From Bombyx mori (lineage: Eukaryota; Arthropoda; Insecta; Lepidoptera; Bombycidae), in NCBI RefSeq assembly GCF_030269925.1, contig NC_085109.1:9734001-9798000 (forward strand): a stretch of 64,000 nucleotides of DNA, written 5' to 3'. This document shows positions 48,884 through 60,879 of the stretch, piece after piece (positions within the stretch are counted from its first letter, which is position 1; every line of letters begins with the position of its first letter). Position numbers and translations under genes: made by a program. The notes below the pieces were generated by a model. The model was not told where the DNA came from. It saw nothing but the letters and a program-made list of their open reading frames with translations, and ran no database searches.

Positions 48884-51249
48884 TAGTAAATAAAGCGCGG
48901 AGTCCAAGACGAATACGATGGCGTAATACTGTTGAAGCCCACTGCCGCAGCTAGGAGCCTTAGGAACTTAAGCAACTACTACAACTCATGCGTCAAAACG
49001 TCAAATCACTTTCTGAGATTCTCTAGCCAAGATTAAAATTTGTTCTGTCGGTTGCTTTTTGGCTGCACCACCTGTTTCCACTTATAATAATTATTATAAA
49101 AGAGGGCATTTCTCATTTTTCATCATGCGTCTAAAATTCATGCATTTCATGAACTCATTGCAATGCATTCATTGCTTATCAATTACAAAAGTACCACGGC
49201 TTCTCAAACAAGATAAAACAAAATTGACAATGTAAATTATTAGATTTTAATTAACTACCTAAGTTACCTATCAAATATTAATTCACTTCAGTTACTTTTC
49301 CTTTTTAGTAATGCTTTAAAACAAAGTTAAAAATGTACTTTGAACACATTTCTATTCTATTTGTAGTAGATTTTATGTTATTCAAGCTTAGATATAGATG
49401 TTTATTACAGAAAAGATACAAGTACTTACCGAAAAAACTCCCAATAATTATTGGAAAATTTTCGTTGAACATATTAGTTTGTTAAGGGGCTCAATTAATT
49501 GAATTCAATTGAATTAATTGAATTAACCAAGTATTCCGAAGGCAATGAAGATAATGATATATTAATATATTACTCGACGTAAATATAAAAAAAAAAGTCA
49601 AAGGCAAACGATTCCGATCTTTTGGCCTCAAACTACGATTTCATCTACTACGGGTACCTACTAGAGATTGATATACATAATATATATACCTACATACATA
49701 CCTTTAAGTATGAATGTAGAATAGTCCAAATTTCATTAGTTTATTTTTCAGTTTTTCATTGTTTAATTTAACAAACATGATATTGAGTCGTTACCGAAGT
49801 TTAGAATTAGAGGCACAGTTTTAAAAATAATATATGTGTTATTAAAACAAAAAACAATAACGTGCTCAAGTCGCAAACCAAACTAACAATTAAATTCATA
49901 TTTTTTTATCTGTTTAAACTCTTTAGTATACATTGTATAGTAGTATATATAGTATATTTAGTTTAGTAGAGCGAATTTATAAATTTATTATATTATTATC
50001 AGTCCAAATTTTCATCGACGAGGTACTTATTGAAGTCGGTGAAAACGACGTTCAAAGATTCCGTTACATGAATACAATATACTATCATGAACGAAAGCGT
50101 GATCACCACCAATAATGGACAGCAGGAAAATACAAATACCTTGAAGTGCCTGAAGATGCACAAGCGTATCTTTCGATTCAAATATGACCGACATTCATAT
50201 AATCTATTTCTACTTAAGATGCACAACTAAATATACTAAAGCATTATACATTAAAATAAATAAACAGCTTAAGAATAATATTATTTAAAAAACGTGGGGC
50301 ACTCGGGAACTGCCGCGGTAAAGCTATTGCATAGCATTTTTTATCAACTTATGCAATTATAATTAGACAATGATAATTTAATATTAAAACAATAATAAAA
50401 CAAGACCACGCTATATTAAACATTAATAAAAGCAAAACATTAACTGTCCTCTTCACACTCATAAGCTAGACCGCGCGAGAGAGAGATGGGCAGACTTTTC
50501 ATGATACACATGCAGTGTGACGTCACATCACGCACTTATTCACAAACACTACACAAGCGCAACGTGTGAATGTGTTGAACGCGAGCTACATATTAGGTGT
50601 AGTGGGGGTGTCAGGTTATTTTCGTTACGGAATTTCTTGATTTAGTCGCCGCGCTCAAAGCCCGCGATAAAATCTATGCAATAGCTTAAAAATAATAAGG
50701 AACTCCGTTAATGTGTTACTAATAATTCCGATTTAAGCTGTCTAATTGAGAAAATGAACCGATCAAAATTCTCATGTTATTCCGACCCTCGCAAGAAACG
50801 CAATCTAAGGCCATCAGCGCACCTCATAACCCTATAACTGCGGCAGTCACACCAAATCGGCTAACCCCCGTTGCACATACACAAATTGCACACGCCTAAA
50901 TGGGTTTCGGCGTCCATCCACTGGGCGGCTAGTCATTAACTCACGGAAGCAAGTACAGCGGACCAATTTCCCGAGCCGGTCGCCAATTAACGGCACTTGG
51001 GTACCGACGGTCGACGGCAGCGAAGGGTTAGCAAGATGTTTGTTATGATTTACGATTGAGCAAAGGGTTCGATGTAAGTTTAGTCGCGGCGTTAATGCCT
51101 TCTGAAGTAGTTCGATTTCGAATATTATAGTTTCAGTGTATTTTTGTTGCGTATACTATAATATTTAATTTTCTTTATGTGTCATTCGTTTGTTGGTCTT
51201 TCAACGTCATGATAATCACCTTATCGTTGCCGCCGCTGAATACTGATCA
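48884..51249. other. Unassigned
   Basis: AT-rich with AATTGAATT repeats at 49490-49530. A non-repetitive block at 50460-50680 contains a TGACGTCA site and is relatively GC-rich. Confidence 0.4.
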
Positions 51250-51605
51250 CGTAGGAGCCAGTTACCATCGTCACCCTAAACACGTCCTTACAGATCCATC
51301 AGATCCAATAACCCTTGCATTAGACGCCTTCCGCTCTAACACTAGGAGTAAAGACCTCGGTAACCGTACTCGTCGAACTCAGCAAAGAGTTCGACGTACA
51401 ACCTAACCTAAGCACAGCTCGTTGAGTTTCTCGCCGGATCTTCTCAGCGGGTCGCGATTCCGATCCGGTAGTAGATTCATTCGCGAAGCAGTTGCTCTTG
51501 AGTTGTTAGGTCTCCTTCGGAGGCACTCCGGCAGCTGCTAGCAAATCCCACCTTGTGAAACTGGAAAGGCCTCCGGGCCATCAGTAAACCATCAATCATA
51601 AAAAT
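51250..51605 (+). pseudogene. F2 retrotransposon 3' fragment (ORF2 tail + 3' UTR)
   Basis: Encodes a tail paralogous to F1 ORF2: RHPKHVLTDPSDPITLALDA, then a basic RRTQQRVRRTT and stop at 51404-51406. The F2 3' UTR and ATCAATCATAAAAA end follow. The shared tail design shows that F1 and F2 are sister families. Confidence 0.8.
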
Positions 51606-52999
51606 GTTACGAGTTCATCTGAAACAACATATTTTAGACTAAAGAGCCTTAAACTATTATCTACTTTACTATCGGCTAAACAGAAGATACCTACGTATTT
51701 AATAAACAACTCTAGAAAATCACGGTCACGATTCTGTGTGGGCGAATGCGTTATTTTTTTCCTTGGAAGGTAGTTTCTGAAAGAATACGCCGGTCCGTAA
51801 ACTAATACTATTGAAACTTCAGTCTAATGTCTTAGCATGAATAGTAGTTGTTATATCTAGCATTGACTTGAAGCGAACATCATGCGTGTCTAAAATTATT
51901 CTGCCATATACATATTATTATAACCAAATCGCTTTAAATTACACACAATGCCATGAAATAAAAGAAATCTTAGCTAATCCCTTCTTGTATGGGTCTCTCT
52001 GCGTAATTTTTCCCTATTCGGAGCATCTTGTTAAACTTTTTGTGGCAAAAGTAACGGTCACCATTTTTCGAGAGCAAATTTTTATTGTGCAATAATAAAC
52101 ATTTCTATTTGCTTCATGCTCATTGGTTTCAATAGCTATTGCTCTGCAAATAATTAAAAATGGAACGCAAAAAGTAAAATATCTTTTTATTTTTTTGTTT
52201 ACAAATAATAATTTACTTGTACCTTTCTCTGTAGTGTTACCATTCTAAATGAATGTTTTGCCACTTAAATAGGGCACGGAGAAAGATGAGTCTTAAAAAA
52301 AACTGTAACAAACATTAAAAATAATTGACTGCTCCGGGACAGTTATATTAATTTAGAATTGTTTTTGGGTAACGAACAGCAATGATTTAGTTTTCTGCGT
52401 AAAACAACAATGAGAATTACAAATGAAATGTTGTCAGTTTAAAAAAAGAAAGGCATTACCTAGTTCATGAATATTGTTTACTTTCAATAAATAATAAAGC
52501 CAAAATGTAACAGTAACAATATATTTTCTTTTTTTTTTCAGCTTGAAGACGGAGACAGTTACGATAGAAAACTAACTGAGACTTCGATACGTGATCTCAA
52601 GATTGGTTGGTTTAAGTATGAATTAAGAACTTTAGTAACAATTTAATATCATATGGTCCATGAGCTTAGTCAACATATCTCATATTTTGTCCATCCAGAA
52701 CAAAAGAAAAAATTCAACGACCTCAATTAAGAATCTTATTCCAGTATAATGTGTATCGGAAATCTGCTGTACTTGACAGAAAGAAGCACACATGGGCAGT
52801 ATGAACCAAAGATCTTAAACAAGATGCTGATTACCAGCGGAAATTTAATTTGGCAAACCAAAATGGAACTCAGACATTAACAACTAACTAGATCAATTAG
52901 ACGATCGAATTGAAATTTAAAATTAACATAATTGAGATAAGCCTTCCTGAATTTTCATGATTTGTCATTTCTCAACTTAGAGACTATACGTGAATGACA

Positions 53000-53215
53000 T
53001 CTATACTAATATTATAAAGAGGAAAGATTTGTTTGTTTGTTTGTTTCGAATAGGCTTCGAAACTACTGGACCGATTTGAAAAATTCTTTTTCCATTAGAA
53101 GCCGACATTGTCCCTGATGAACATAGGCTACTTTTTTAATTTTTTATTTATTTTTTTTTTTTTGGTTTCATTTGTGTTTTAATGTTTCCGAAGCGAAGCG
53201 AGGGCGGGTCGCTAG
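53000..53215 (+). mobile_element. Helitron-like element, 216 bp
   Basis: Starts TCTATACTAATATTATAAAG, ends GAGGGCGGGTCGCTAG, between A and T. Confidence 0.75.
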
Positions 53216-53568
53216 TATTTATATAAGTACATAATGTGTTTAAAAAAAATTATGATGACATTAAAACATTTGGAGTATCTTCGAGCAACGTTGACCTCGC
53301 TTCAGTTTTTTTGTTTATAAAAACATTACAGACTAAACATCGTGCGAAATATAATTACGTGTAATAAAATGCAGTGAATTGGGTTGAGTTGTAAAATGTA
53401 GTGGCGCCTAGGATTCTGCAAACACAAGTAATTACTTTCATCATTACATCAACTGTCTTGTGCGCTTTGTTTCATGTTAAAGTGCTGTGTGAGCTGAAAG
53501 TTAGCGGAGTGTGAACGCGAAAAAATTGTCAACATCAAATTAGGCACTTCAAATTTCAACTAATCAAT

Positions 53569-53877
53569 CCTCCTCCTTGCGTCGGTTTCCTCATTACTGA
53601 GGGTCGTGGTCATGGCCTTGAAACAGTTTAAATGTTTTTCTGTCGATGATTCTCTTGGGATCTAATTGTGGTGGGTTCCCACGTCCTTCTACATCAGTAT
53701 TTCGAAAGGATTTAGTCCTTCACGGCAACTGATCCCGCTCCGGGTCTCTGGTTGGATCCGGGGGCTGGGTTATTTCCCGCCGCCCAGTGCTCGGTGTTGA
53801 CGTTTTACGGTAGGAATTTCCAGCTCTACTCAACCCTCCTCTTTTCTCATCCGGGCTTGGGACCGGCAATGGCAGAG
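53569..53877. mobile_element. Unclassified 309-bp insertion with 15-bp target duplication
   Basis: Flanked by TTTCAACTAATCAAT at 53554-53568 and 53878-53892. No poly(A) or inverted termini. Its start (CCTCATTACTGAGGGTCG) loosely resembles the repeats at 11101 and 47976. The long duplication suggests target-primed integration. Confidence 0.6.
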
Positions 53878-54160
53878 TTTCAACTAATCAATAGGGATAA
53901 TTCTAATAATTTACTTTTCCACGCCTGTCTTATTTTAATCATCGGAATTAGATTTAGTTTTTGATTCAAGATAGCACTAAGTTTTGCTAAAACAAACGGT
54001 CCTGCGATTGATTTTTTTCGCGTCAGATCAATAAAAATTATCGTAATGAAATCTAAAGACTGAAACAACCTTTGAAAAAGAGAAAAACGGCTGGGATCGC
54101 CTACACGCTTAATAAGACCCAGTAAGTCAACCATTTCACGCAATCCATTTTTTCCTACCT

Positions 54161-54795
54161 TTTTTTTTTTTCGGGTAGAGGGCCGAACCTCCTACGAGGT
54201 CCCTGCGCAAAAGGGGCGCGCGGGGTATGTGAGACTCAACGATCTGCATGGTGTTGTGAGCAGACCGCGGGCCCAAGGATTTTAGGACCCACCCACTAAA
54301 CGACTCCCCTGCACTCTTACACCCGACGTCCGATCCCCTCCGAGGTCAGAACCCGGATGAGGTAGGGGGCTACCGCGGTCAACACTACAACCAGATGGCG
54401 CGGCTCACCCCAAGGACGCCCAGCCGACGGAGCCTTCGAGGCGAATCGAAGGCTCTGAAACGTCGGCCGTCTCGGTACGGCAGCCCGTCGGGCCGCCCAG
54501 ACGGTGCCGCTGGTGTCCCGGAATACCCCGCTGGACCAGAACCAGCCTGCCGGGTCGGGACGCGATACACCGTCGACCGGTCGCTCTATTCAATCCACGG
54601 CAGCGCGCTAGAGTGCTGGTAGCGCGCCGCGCGACCTCACGGCGGCGCTACGCCACCTGTAATCGGCAGCGAGCGCCTCCGCCTCCAGGTCCCAGGGTGG
54701 CGCCCCGACGAGCAATCACGCCGCCTCGAAGGAGACGGTGCGGTATCCTCGGATCGCCCTGACCGCGATCGCGCGCTGCGGACGTCGCAGCGATT
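54161..54795 (-). pseudogene. Family C non-LTR retrotransposon 3' end
   Basis: Starts as a T-run, then a 3' UTR. The coding end on the - strand finishes RRLGVLGVSRAIWL-stop at 54385. The copy at 56480 ends RRSGVLGVAPRVWL-stop, so the tail is conserved. It inserted into F1 3' sequence. GC-rich, unlike its surroundings. Confidence 0.7.
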
Positions 54796-54805
54796 TATTC
54801 GTACC

Positions 54806-55075
54806 TTTTTTTTTTTTTAACGCTGGGGAATCCATTTTCTGATACCCGGTCGAGAGGGGCAATAGACTGGGTTATGTCGGACTCCGGCGCCTCCAGAGAA
54901 GAAGAGGGAGAAGAGAAAGACCAAAGTCCTCCTCTTCTTCCAATTCCTACCGGGAGACTACGCCTTGAGAAAGGCGCGCGAGGCGCTGCACGGCGTCTAC
55001 CACGCAGGACCCGCCCCGCAAAACCGACTACCGACTAAACCCCATCGAGCTCCACCACTCCGACTCCACGAAACC
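54806..55075 (-). mobile_element. Family D non-LTR 3' end with 10-bp target duplication
   Basis: T-run, then AACGCTGGGGAATCCATTTT, GTCGAGAGGGGCAATAGACT and CGGCGCCTCCAGAGAAGAAG. Flanked by TATTCGTACC at 54796-54805 and 55076-55085. Confidence 0.82.
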
Positions 55076-55085
55076 TATTCGTACC

Positions 55086-55250
55086 TGGTAGCGTAAGAAG
55101 CTATTCCAGTTTCGTGCGGAAAGGTAACAGATCTCACGGGCTCAACCTGAGTGAATTCACAGCATCCCCAGCAAGAGCAGTACTTTACAGAATCTACTAC
55201 CGGTTCGGAATCATGACTCACTGAGAAGATTCGGGGAGAAACTGAGTTGT
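55086..55250 (-). repeat. F1 3' UTR fragment split by two later insertions
   Basis: Continues the F1 3' end whose first bases (TTTTTTCCTACC) lie at 54149-54160. Family C and then family D inserted between the two parts. Contains CTCACGGGCTCAACCTGA and GCAAGAGCAGTACT. Confidence 0.7.
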
Positions 55251-55321
55251 TCTTACTTGCTTGCTTGCCCTCCATTGCTCTCACAATGCCTCAAACAAAC
55301 ATCAGAATAACACACATGGGT

Positions 55322-55457
55322 TAAAGACCTTAGAACTCATATCTCAAGGGGGGTGGCGGCATTTACGTGTAGATGTCTATGTGCTCCGGTAACCACTTAA
55401 CACCATGTAGGCTGTGAGATCATCCATCCATAGAAGCAATAAATAAATAAATAAAAC
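55322..55457 (+). mobile_element. Bm1 SINE, 5' truncated
   Basis: Second half of Bm1 from AAGACCTTAGAACTCATATC to AAGCAATAAATAAATAAATA, with a four-base tandem tail. Confidence 0.85.
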
Positions 55458-56222
55458 ACTTCTAAAAGTCTAAATACTTATTGAGTTAGTATAGCTTGTC
55501 TTATTTTGCTTCTGTCCCGTCTAAAGCGACAGAATGTTTTTACAAAAAAAAAAAAAAAAGAAAAGAATTTCTTAACTAACTTCTCAATATTCTGTAAACA
55601 CCGTATCTAGTTTTTATTCCGTAGTGTGGCCAGCTTGCACCCGCAAACATAGCTCGTAGTTGACAGCACGGTAAGTCGTCACCCACCGCCCTACCTCGAT
55701 ACAGATTAGATAGTGAACAAACAATACAACAACATTTTATCTTCTTGTTATAGGATTGGTATTTTAAATGCCGATAAATGTATAATGAATAAATAGTTCA
55801 TAAGTTTTTAAGAGCTATTTCGCACTTGACAAAAATATTTCTATTTTTAAGAAAGCGTTTTACGTAATTATTTTTTGCGACAATTTATTTTGATCTTATC
55901 TTTGTCTAATACTTCTATTAAACTCTTAGCTTAACTTGATTTCACCTAAAAATAAACGGCATGTGCAGAAAATCTTATTTAATGTAATGATTAACAAATA
56001 ATACCAGAATTAAAATTATAAACAAAACAAAGTTTGGTATGGTTGAACAAGCTCACAGGCCACATGGTCTTAAGTGACACGGGAATCGATAGACATCAAT
56101 CACGTGAATGACCCCGCCTTGAGACATGAGTCTTAAATCTCAACTAATACAATACAACGGCTTCATCCTTCAAACCGAAACGGATTACTGGCTCTCAGCA
56201 GAAATAGGTATGGTTGTGGTAC

Positions 56223-56462
56223 TTTTTTTATGATCGAGGGCTTACTGGTGGCCCAGAGGCCTTTCCAGTTTCACAAGGACAGGTGGGCGACCAAGGGCTC
56301 AGCCAGAAGGGGTGGAATTTGCTAACAGCTAACCAAGCGCCTCCAAAGGAGACTTAACAACTCAAGAGTAGCTGCTTCGCGAATGAATATACTACCGGAT
56401 CGGAATCGCGACCCACTGAGAAGATCCGGTGAGAAACTGAACGAGCTGATGCTTAGGTTAGG
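56223..56462 (-). mobile_element. F2 3' end inserted in a Bm1 SINE
   Basis: 240 bases from a T-run to the shared CTACCGGATCGGAATCGCG part of F2. Flanked by the 12-bp duplication TGGTTGTGGTAC (56211-56222 and 56463-56474), which is Bm1 sequence, so the SINE was the target. Confidence 0.85.
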
Positions 56463-56479
56463 TGGTTGTGGTACATACC

Positions 56480-56786
56480 GCGGAGACCGACGTCGTTGGT
56501 CGTCGACTATTGCCTCGACGACCCGTCGGTCGGGCGTCCTCGGGGTGGCGCCGCGTGTCTGGTTGTAGTGTCGACCGCGGGAACCCCCCTACTCTGACCG
56601 GGTTCTGACCCCGGACGAAGATCGGACGTCGGGTGTAAGAGTGCAGGGGAGTCGTTTAGTTGGTGGGCCCTAAAATCCTTGGGCCCGCGGTTTGCTCTCA
56701 ACACTTGCAGATCGTTGAGTCCCACATACCCCGTGCGGCCCCTAGGCGCGGAGACATCGTAGGAGGTTCGGACCCGAAAAAAAAAA
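56480..56786 (+). pseudogene. Family C non-LTR retrotransposon 3' end with 19-bp target duplication
   Basis: Coding end GVLGVAPRVWL-stop (56568), then a GC-rich 3' UTR and poly(A). Flanked by perfect repeats GGTGGTTGTGGTACATACC (56461-56479 and 56787-56805). Confidence 0.85.
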
Positions 56787-56894
56787 GGTGGTTGTGGTAC
56801 ATACCCTTGCTGGTTCACAAGTGGTAGAACTCATTAGTACTTACGCAAAATATACGTTTTGAGGGTTTAATTTATATAAAACGATGCTATTCCT

Positions 56895-57139
56895 TACTGG
56901 TGGTAGGACATCTTGTGAGTCCACACGGGTATCACCACCCTGCTTAGTTCTGCCGTGAAGCAATAATGCGTTTCACTTTGAAGAGTGGGGCAGCCGTTGT
57001 ACTGTAAACGTGAGACCTTCGAGCTCATGTTTCAAGGTGGGTGGCGGCATTTACGTTGTAGATGTCTATGGGCTCCGTTAACACTTAAAAACAGGTGGGC
57101 CATGAGCTCGTCCACCCATCTAAGAAATTAAAAAAAAAA
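56895..57139 (+). mobile_element. Bm1 SINE
   Basis: Near-complete body from CTGGTGGTAGGACATCTTGT to AAGAAATTAAAAAAAAAA. Confidence 0.9.
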
Positions 57140-58036
57140 ACGTGGATATATGAAAAAGCGACAAATCTGTAATTTTGGGCTCAAATATGAATAACTGACA
57201 TTTTGGGCACCCCAGTCTATAGGGTCAAGAAGTACTCTCCACGGGTAGCTGAAAGTATGCTGAAAGTAAAAATTAGCGTGAGAAAAACTGAAAAACGTTA
57301 AATATGTAATGAAATGAACAATGTCTAGCACTTTATCAACGCTAATGTTACCCTACTATATGTCCCATACGGAAAGCCCTCCACTCATCTTGTACTCAAC
57401 TCACATTATCATAACTTTCCTTTCGTCTGCGGCATTACTCAATTTTGTAACAGGTGTGCTCTCGAATACGAATCAATTTCGCTGTAGATGCTGACACACA
57501 GATAAGAATGTGAATTGTCCCTTATAAAAAAATGTTGACAATAGATTTATAATTTGTTCAGTAACTCTTCGCCTCGTGAAAAGGCTAAGCCACCACCGCG
57601 TTTAAAAGACAAGTTTTACGTACATATTCTCGTTTAGATCATAATAACACATTCTTTTTTATTTATTTTTTCGTTTTCTGCTGTATTTAAATCAACATAC
57701 ACAAATACAGTGAACTTAGTGGCTAATCTAATGTAATAAAATGTAATCAACAAAAGTTCCTTCAAATTGAAAAGTTTTTTAGTATTAACATTTAATATTT
57801 TGTTACTATTTGGCTGCCTCACATAAAATATATTTCTTTTATCTATATTTACAATCTATCGTGCAAGCTCCCAATATCAGTACTCGTTCAAACTTTGCAT
57901 CATCAGCTTTTATCGTAAGAAAGACGCATTAAATCGCTTCATCTAACAAGACGTTTAGAATTAAATTATGTAATTGCTGATGAGGTATTATGTTAAACTA
58001 TTAGAATATGAACTTTATGGAGAAAGCAATATTTTT

Positions 58037-58084
58037 TCTTTCCTACCTATGCTGATAGCGTTGAGAGGCTATTTTAGCTTCTCC
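58037..58084 (-). repeat. F1 3' terminus fragment
   Basis: TTCCTACCTATGCTGATAGC and GAGAGGCTATTTTAGCTTCT match the last 45 bases of F1. Confidence 0.65.
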
Positions 58085-58889
58085 GTGGTATTTAATGTTG
58101 TAAAATCTGTTAACTATGTTCCAACATTGTAGATTGGCGTGGCTTTAAACCAATAAGCCCCTGAGTAAGACAAAATCTTTCTTAATCCCCACGTCTTATG
58201 CACACAAAGCTTGTTATAGATTGTAACTATTTGGGGAAATATTGACATAGAATAAACGCCTATTCTTAATGAAACTAAGACCGTTCGTTTTTCCATATTA
58301 TAATATAATTCTTTCGTCTTTCTTGGCAATTTATCCTAGGTACTCTAGGATTCGCTTGAGATACAAAGTTAAGTAGTAAGGTAGCTGTAATAAGTATAAT
58401 AATAATTAAATCATTAAATACCTTTCGTACAGGTTAAGATATAAATTAAAAAATTTAAGGCAAAATGAAGTGACTCAGCTGAGACTGTTGGAGGTGAATG
58501 CAATCGAACAGTATTGGTTTTCAATCATCCCTGTTTTCCTTTGTGTAACGCGGGATTTAAGACTAGGTACGTATGCACAAACTTACAACATGGTATAAAC
58601 TAAAAAAAAGAAAGAAAAAATAACATGAACTCTTATACAAAACAAACATATTATTATTATAAATATTGAACAAAATCAATACTAAAAATTGACAAATGCT
58701 TTAATTGTAGACTATAATCGCGCTACAACCTGTAGCACTGCGTAAAATTTGCATTTATGCATTATTTATAAGTAATTTATTAAGAATATTGACAATTTAT
58801 GAGAATCGATAAGCAAAGATTTAATCAGGTTAAAGTAGTTTTTGTGAATGAAATAGTTGAGAGATGAAGTTAGTTTACCAAGAATAGCT

Positions 58890-59265
58890 TCTTTTTTTTA
58901 TGATTGAAGGATTACTGGTGGCCCGGAGGCCTTTTCACCAGGACAGGTGGGCGAGCAAACGCTCAGCCAAGAAGGGTGGGATTTGCTACCAGCTATCCGG
59001 GCTCCTCCGAAGGAGACCTAACAACTCAAGAGCAGCTGCTTCGCGAATGAATTTACTACCTGATCGGAATCGCGACCTGCTCAGAAGATCCGGCAAGAAA
59101 TTCAGCGAGCTGATGCATGGATTAGGTTGCACGTCGAACTCTTTGTCGAGTTCGACGAGTATGGTTACCGGGGTCCCTAAGCCTGCTCCTAGTGTTAGAG
59201 CTGAAGGCGTCTAAGGCAAAGGTTATTGGATCTGAGGGATCCGTAAGGACTTGCGTATAGCTTCT
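58890..59265 (-). pseudogene. F2 retrotransposon 3' fragment (ORF2 tail + 3' UTR)
   Basis: T-run, F2 3' UTR, then the coding tail VLTDPSDPITFALDAFSSNT and RRTRQRVRRAT on the - strand. The best-preserved F2 copy here. Confidence 0.8.
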
Positions 59266-60717
59266 CTGCAGCGTTGTTACGAATTTTTTGTGCCGTGTGT
59301 GTGTGTCACCATTAACGTTAGTCAATAATTATGAGCAGATAAATACTGTAAAATAAGACAGAAAGGAGATGTGAAAGAAATACGTCTAAAACAATTTCGA
59401 TCCACGGACAATAAAACCGGTCCAGTTTTGTATGAAATTCGTTTCGCCGACCAGGAAACGTTACCCTTTAACGGAGAAAGTCCATTATTCTACTTTCTTT
59501 CAAGGACGACTAACGTTATCCTTTGTATAACAGTCCGTGTTTAGGAGCACAACAGTAACATTTCGTATTCTTTCCCATTACGGTGTCTTGTGTAATTATT
59601 CATAAATAGAAAGGGTTGCCCGAAAATGGTTCAGCTTTTGGACCGTTATTTGCGTTTATGAACATAACGGGATGATTTTGTGACGTGCATTTCGAAATTG
59701 TACCGTTAATGGTTTGTTTTGCTGCGAGCAAAGAACCTCGAAATAATGGGTCTGATGATGCCGTTAGTTTAGATCCGATCTCGCGGGATTCTAACTGGAG
59801 TCGGAAAATGTGATGACTTAAATACGAGTTATATTGGATTGTTTGCGTGGTTTTTTATTGCATTAAGTCATCCTGCATTCTTAGGTTACCAGAGGTCATC
59901 GACATCACAACGTGAATGACGTCACCAATCAAAATCTCAATTTCGTTGTATAGAAAGCAAACCTCATGACTGCTTTGCGCTAAAACAGGCCGTATCCCAA
60001 AACGTGAGGGCTCACGATACGCACTCCCACAATCAAATGTAGGTAATATGAGTAGTAGTTATTTTCTTTCAATTTTCTTTCATCTAAAACGGTTCGTGTT
60101 AAAATGTAAACAAAAGTTATTGCTTTCAAAAATTTTAGCCGATTTCAAAAAAGGAGGAGGTTCTCAATTCAACTGCATTTTTGGTTTTATATGTGCTATC
60201 ATCACAGAACTTTTTTCTAGGTGCATCAATTTGTTAAAGGCGGTTTTCTTTTTTCATTAAATGTTCATATTACGTAGGTATGTATTATAAAATTTCACAT
60301 TCCACGAAAAACATGAGACTTATCCTGAATGTTACATCGGTTTTTTATATTATGTTATATACATCTGTAAAATGAAGAATGCAACTAACAAGATGATACT
60401 ACTAGGCTTTGTTTCATTCTTCCCTTGATTTTGTTGTGAGGCTTCTGTTGTCATAAACTGCATTGTTCCGAGCCACCGGTCTTACACTATATTGTTCTTC
60501 TTTGTCGAATTGCCAATGTAATATATTACAGTAAAAATAACTTGACCCATTTAGACCATTGTGCTGGAGCAATTAGCAGCAAGGCCAATTGCTTTGAGAT
60601 TGTTTGTTTATTGCCATGAATGTGTTATGTATAAACTTTTTCGTGATCTTTGACTATTTTGTATTAGATAAGCTATGCTAGTCTATGACAGATAACGTGA
60701 ACAGATTTAAGCTATCC

Positions 60718-60765
60718 TGGCTCGTGAAACTGGAAAAGCTTCCGGGCTACCAGTAATCGCATGTA
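60718..60765 (+). repeat. F2 3' terminus fragment
   Basis: CTCGTGAAACTGGAAAAGCT and CCGGGCTACCAGTAATC match the last part of F2. Confidence 0.5.
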
Positions 60766-60879
60766 GTAAAAGTTCACAATGAAACAATTTGCTTTTCAAA
60801 ACACCGTCTTCATGTCGTTGCAATCAAAATGTATTACTAACTTTCGAAATAAAACAGACTATGACAGTTGAAATGATAG

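Larger units (their letters stand above)
56036..56828 (-). mobile_element. Bm1-like SINE split by two retrotransposon insertions
   Basis: The reverse Bm1 body runs 56036-56222. It is interrupted by an F2 insertion (56223-56462) and a family C insertion (56480-56786), and ends with CCTTGCTGGTTCACAAGTGG at 56804-56828. Confidence 0.8.
57140..60879. other. Mostly unassigned, with F1/F2 fragments
   Basis: Besides the fragments listed, a worn Bm1-like stretch may lie at 59852-59955. No gene is supported. Confidence 0.4.

Noticed and set aside
54395..54622. 75-codon + strand frame
   Set aside because: It is antisense to the family C coding end.
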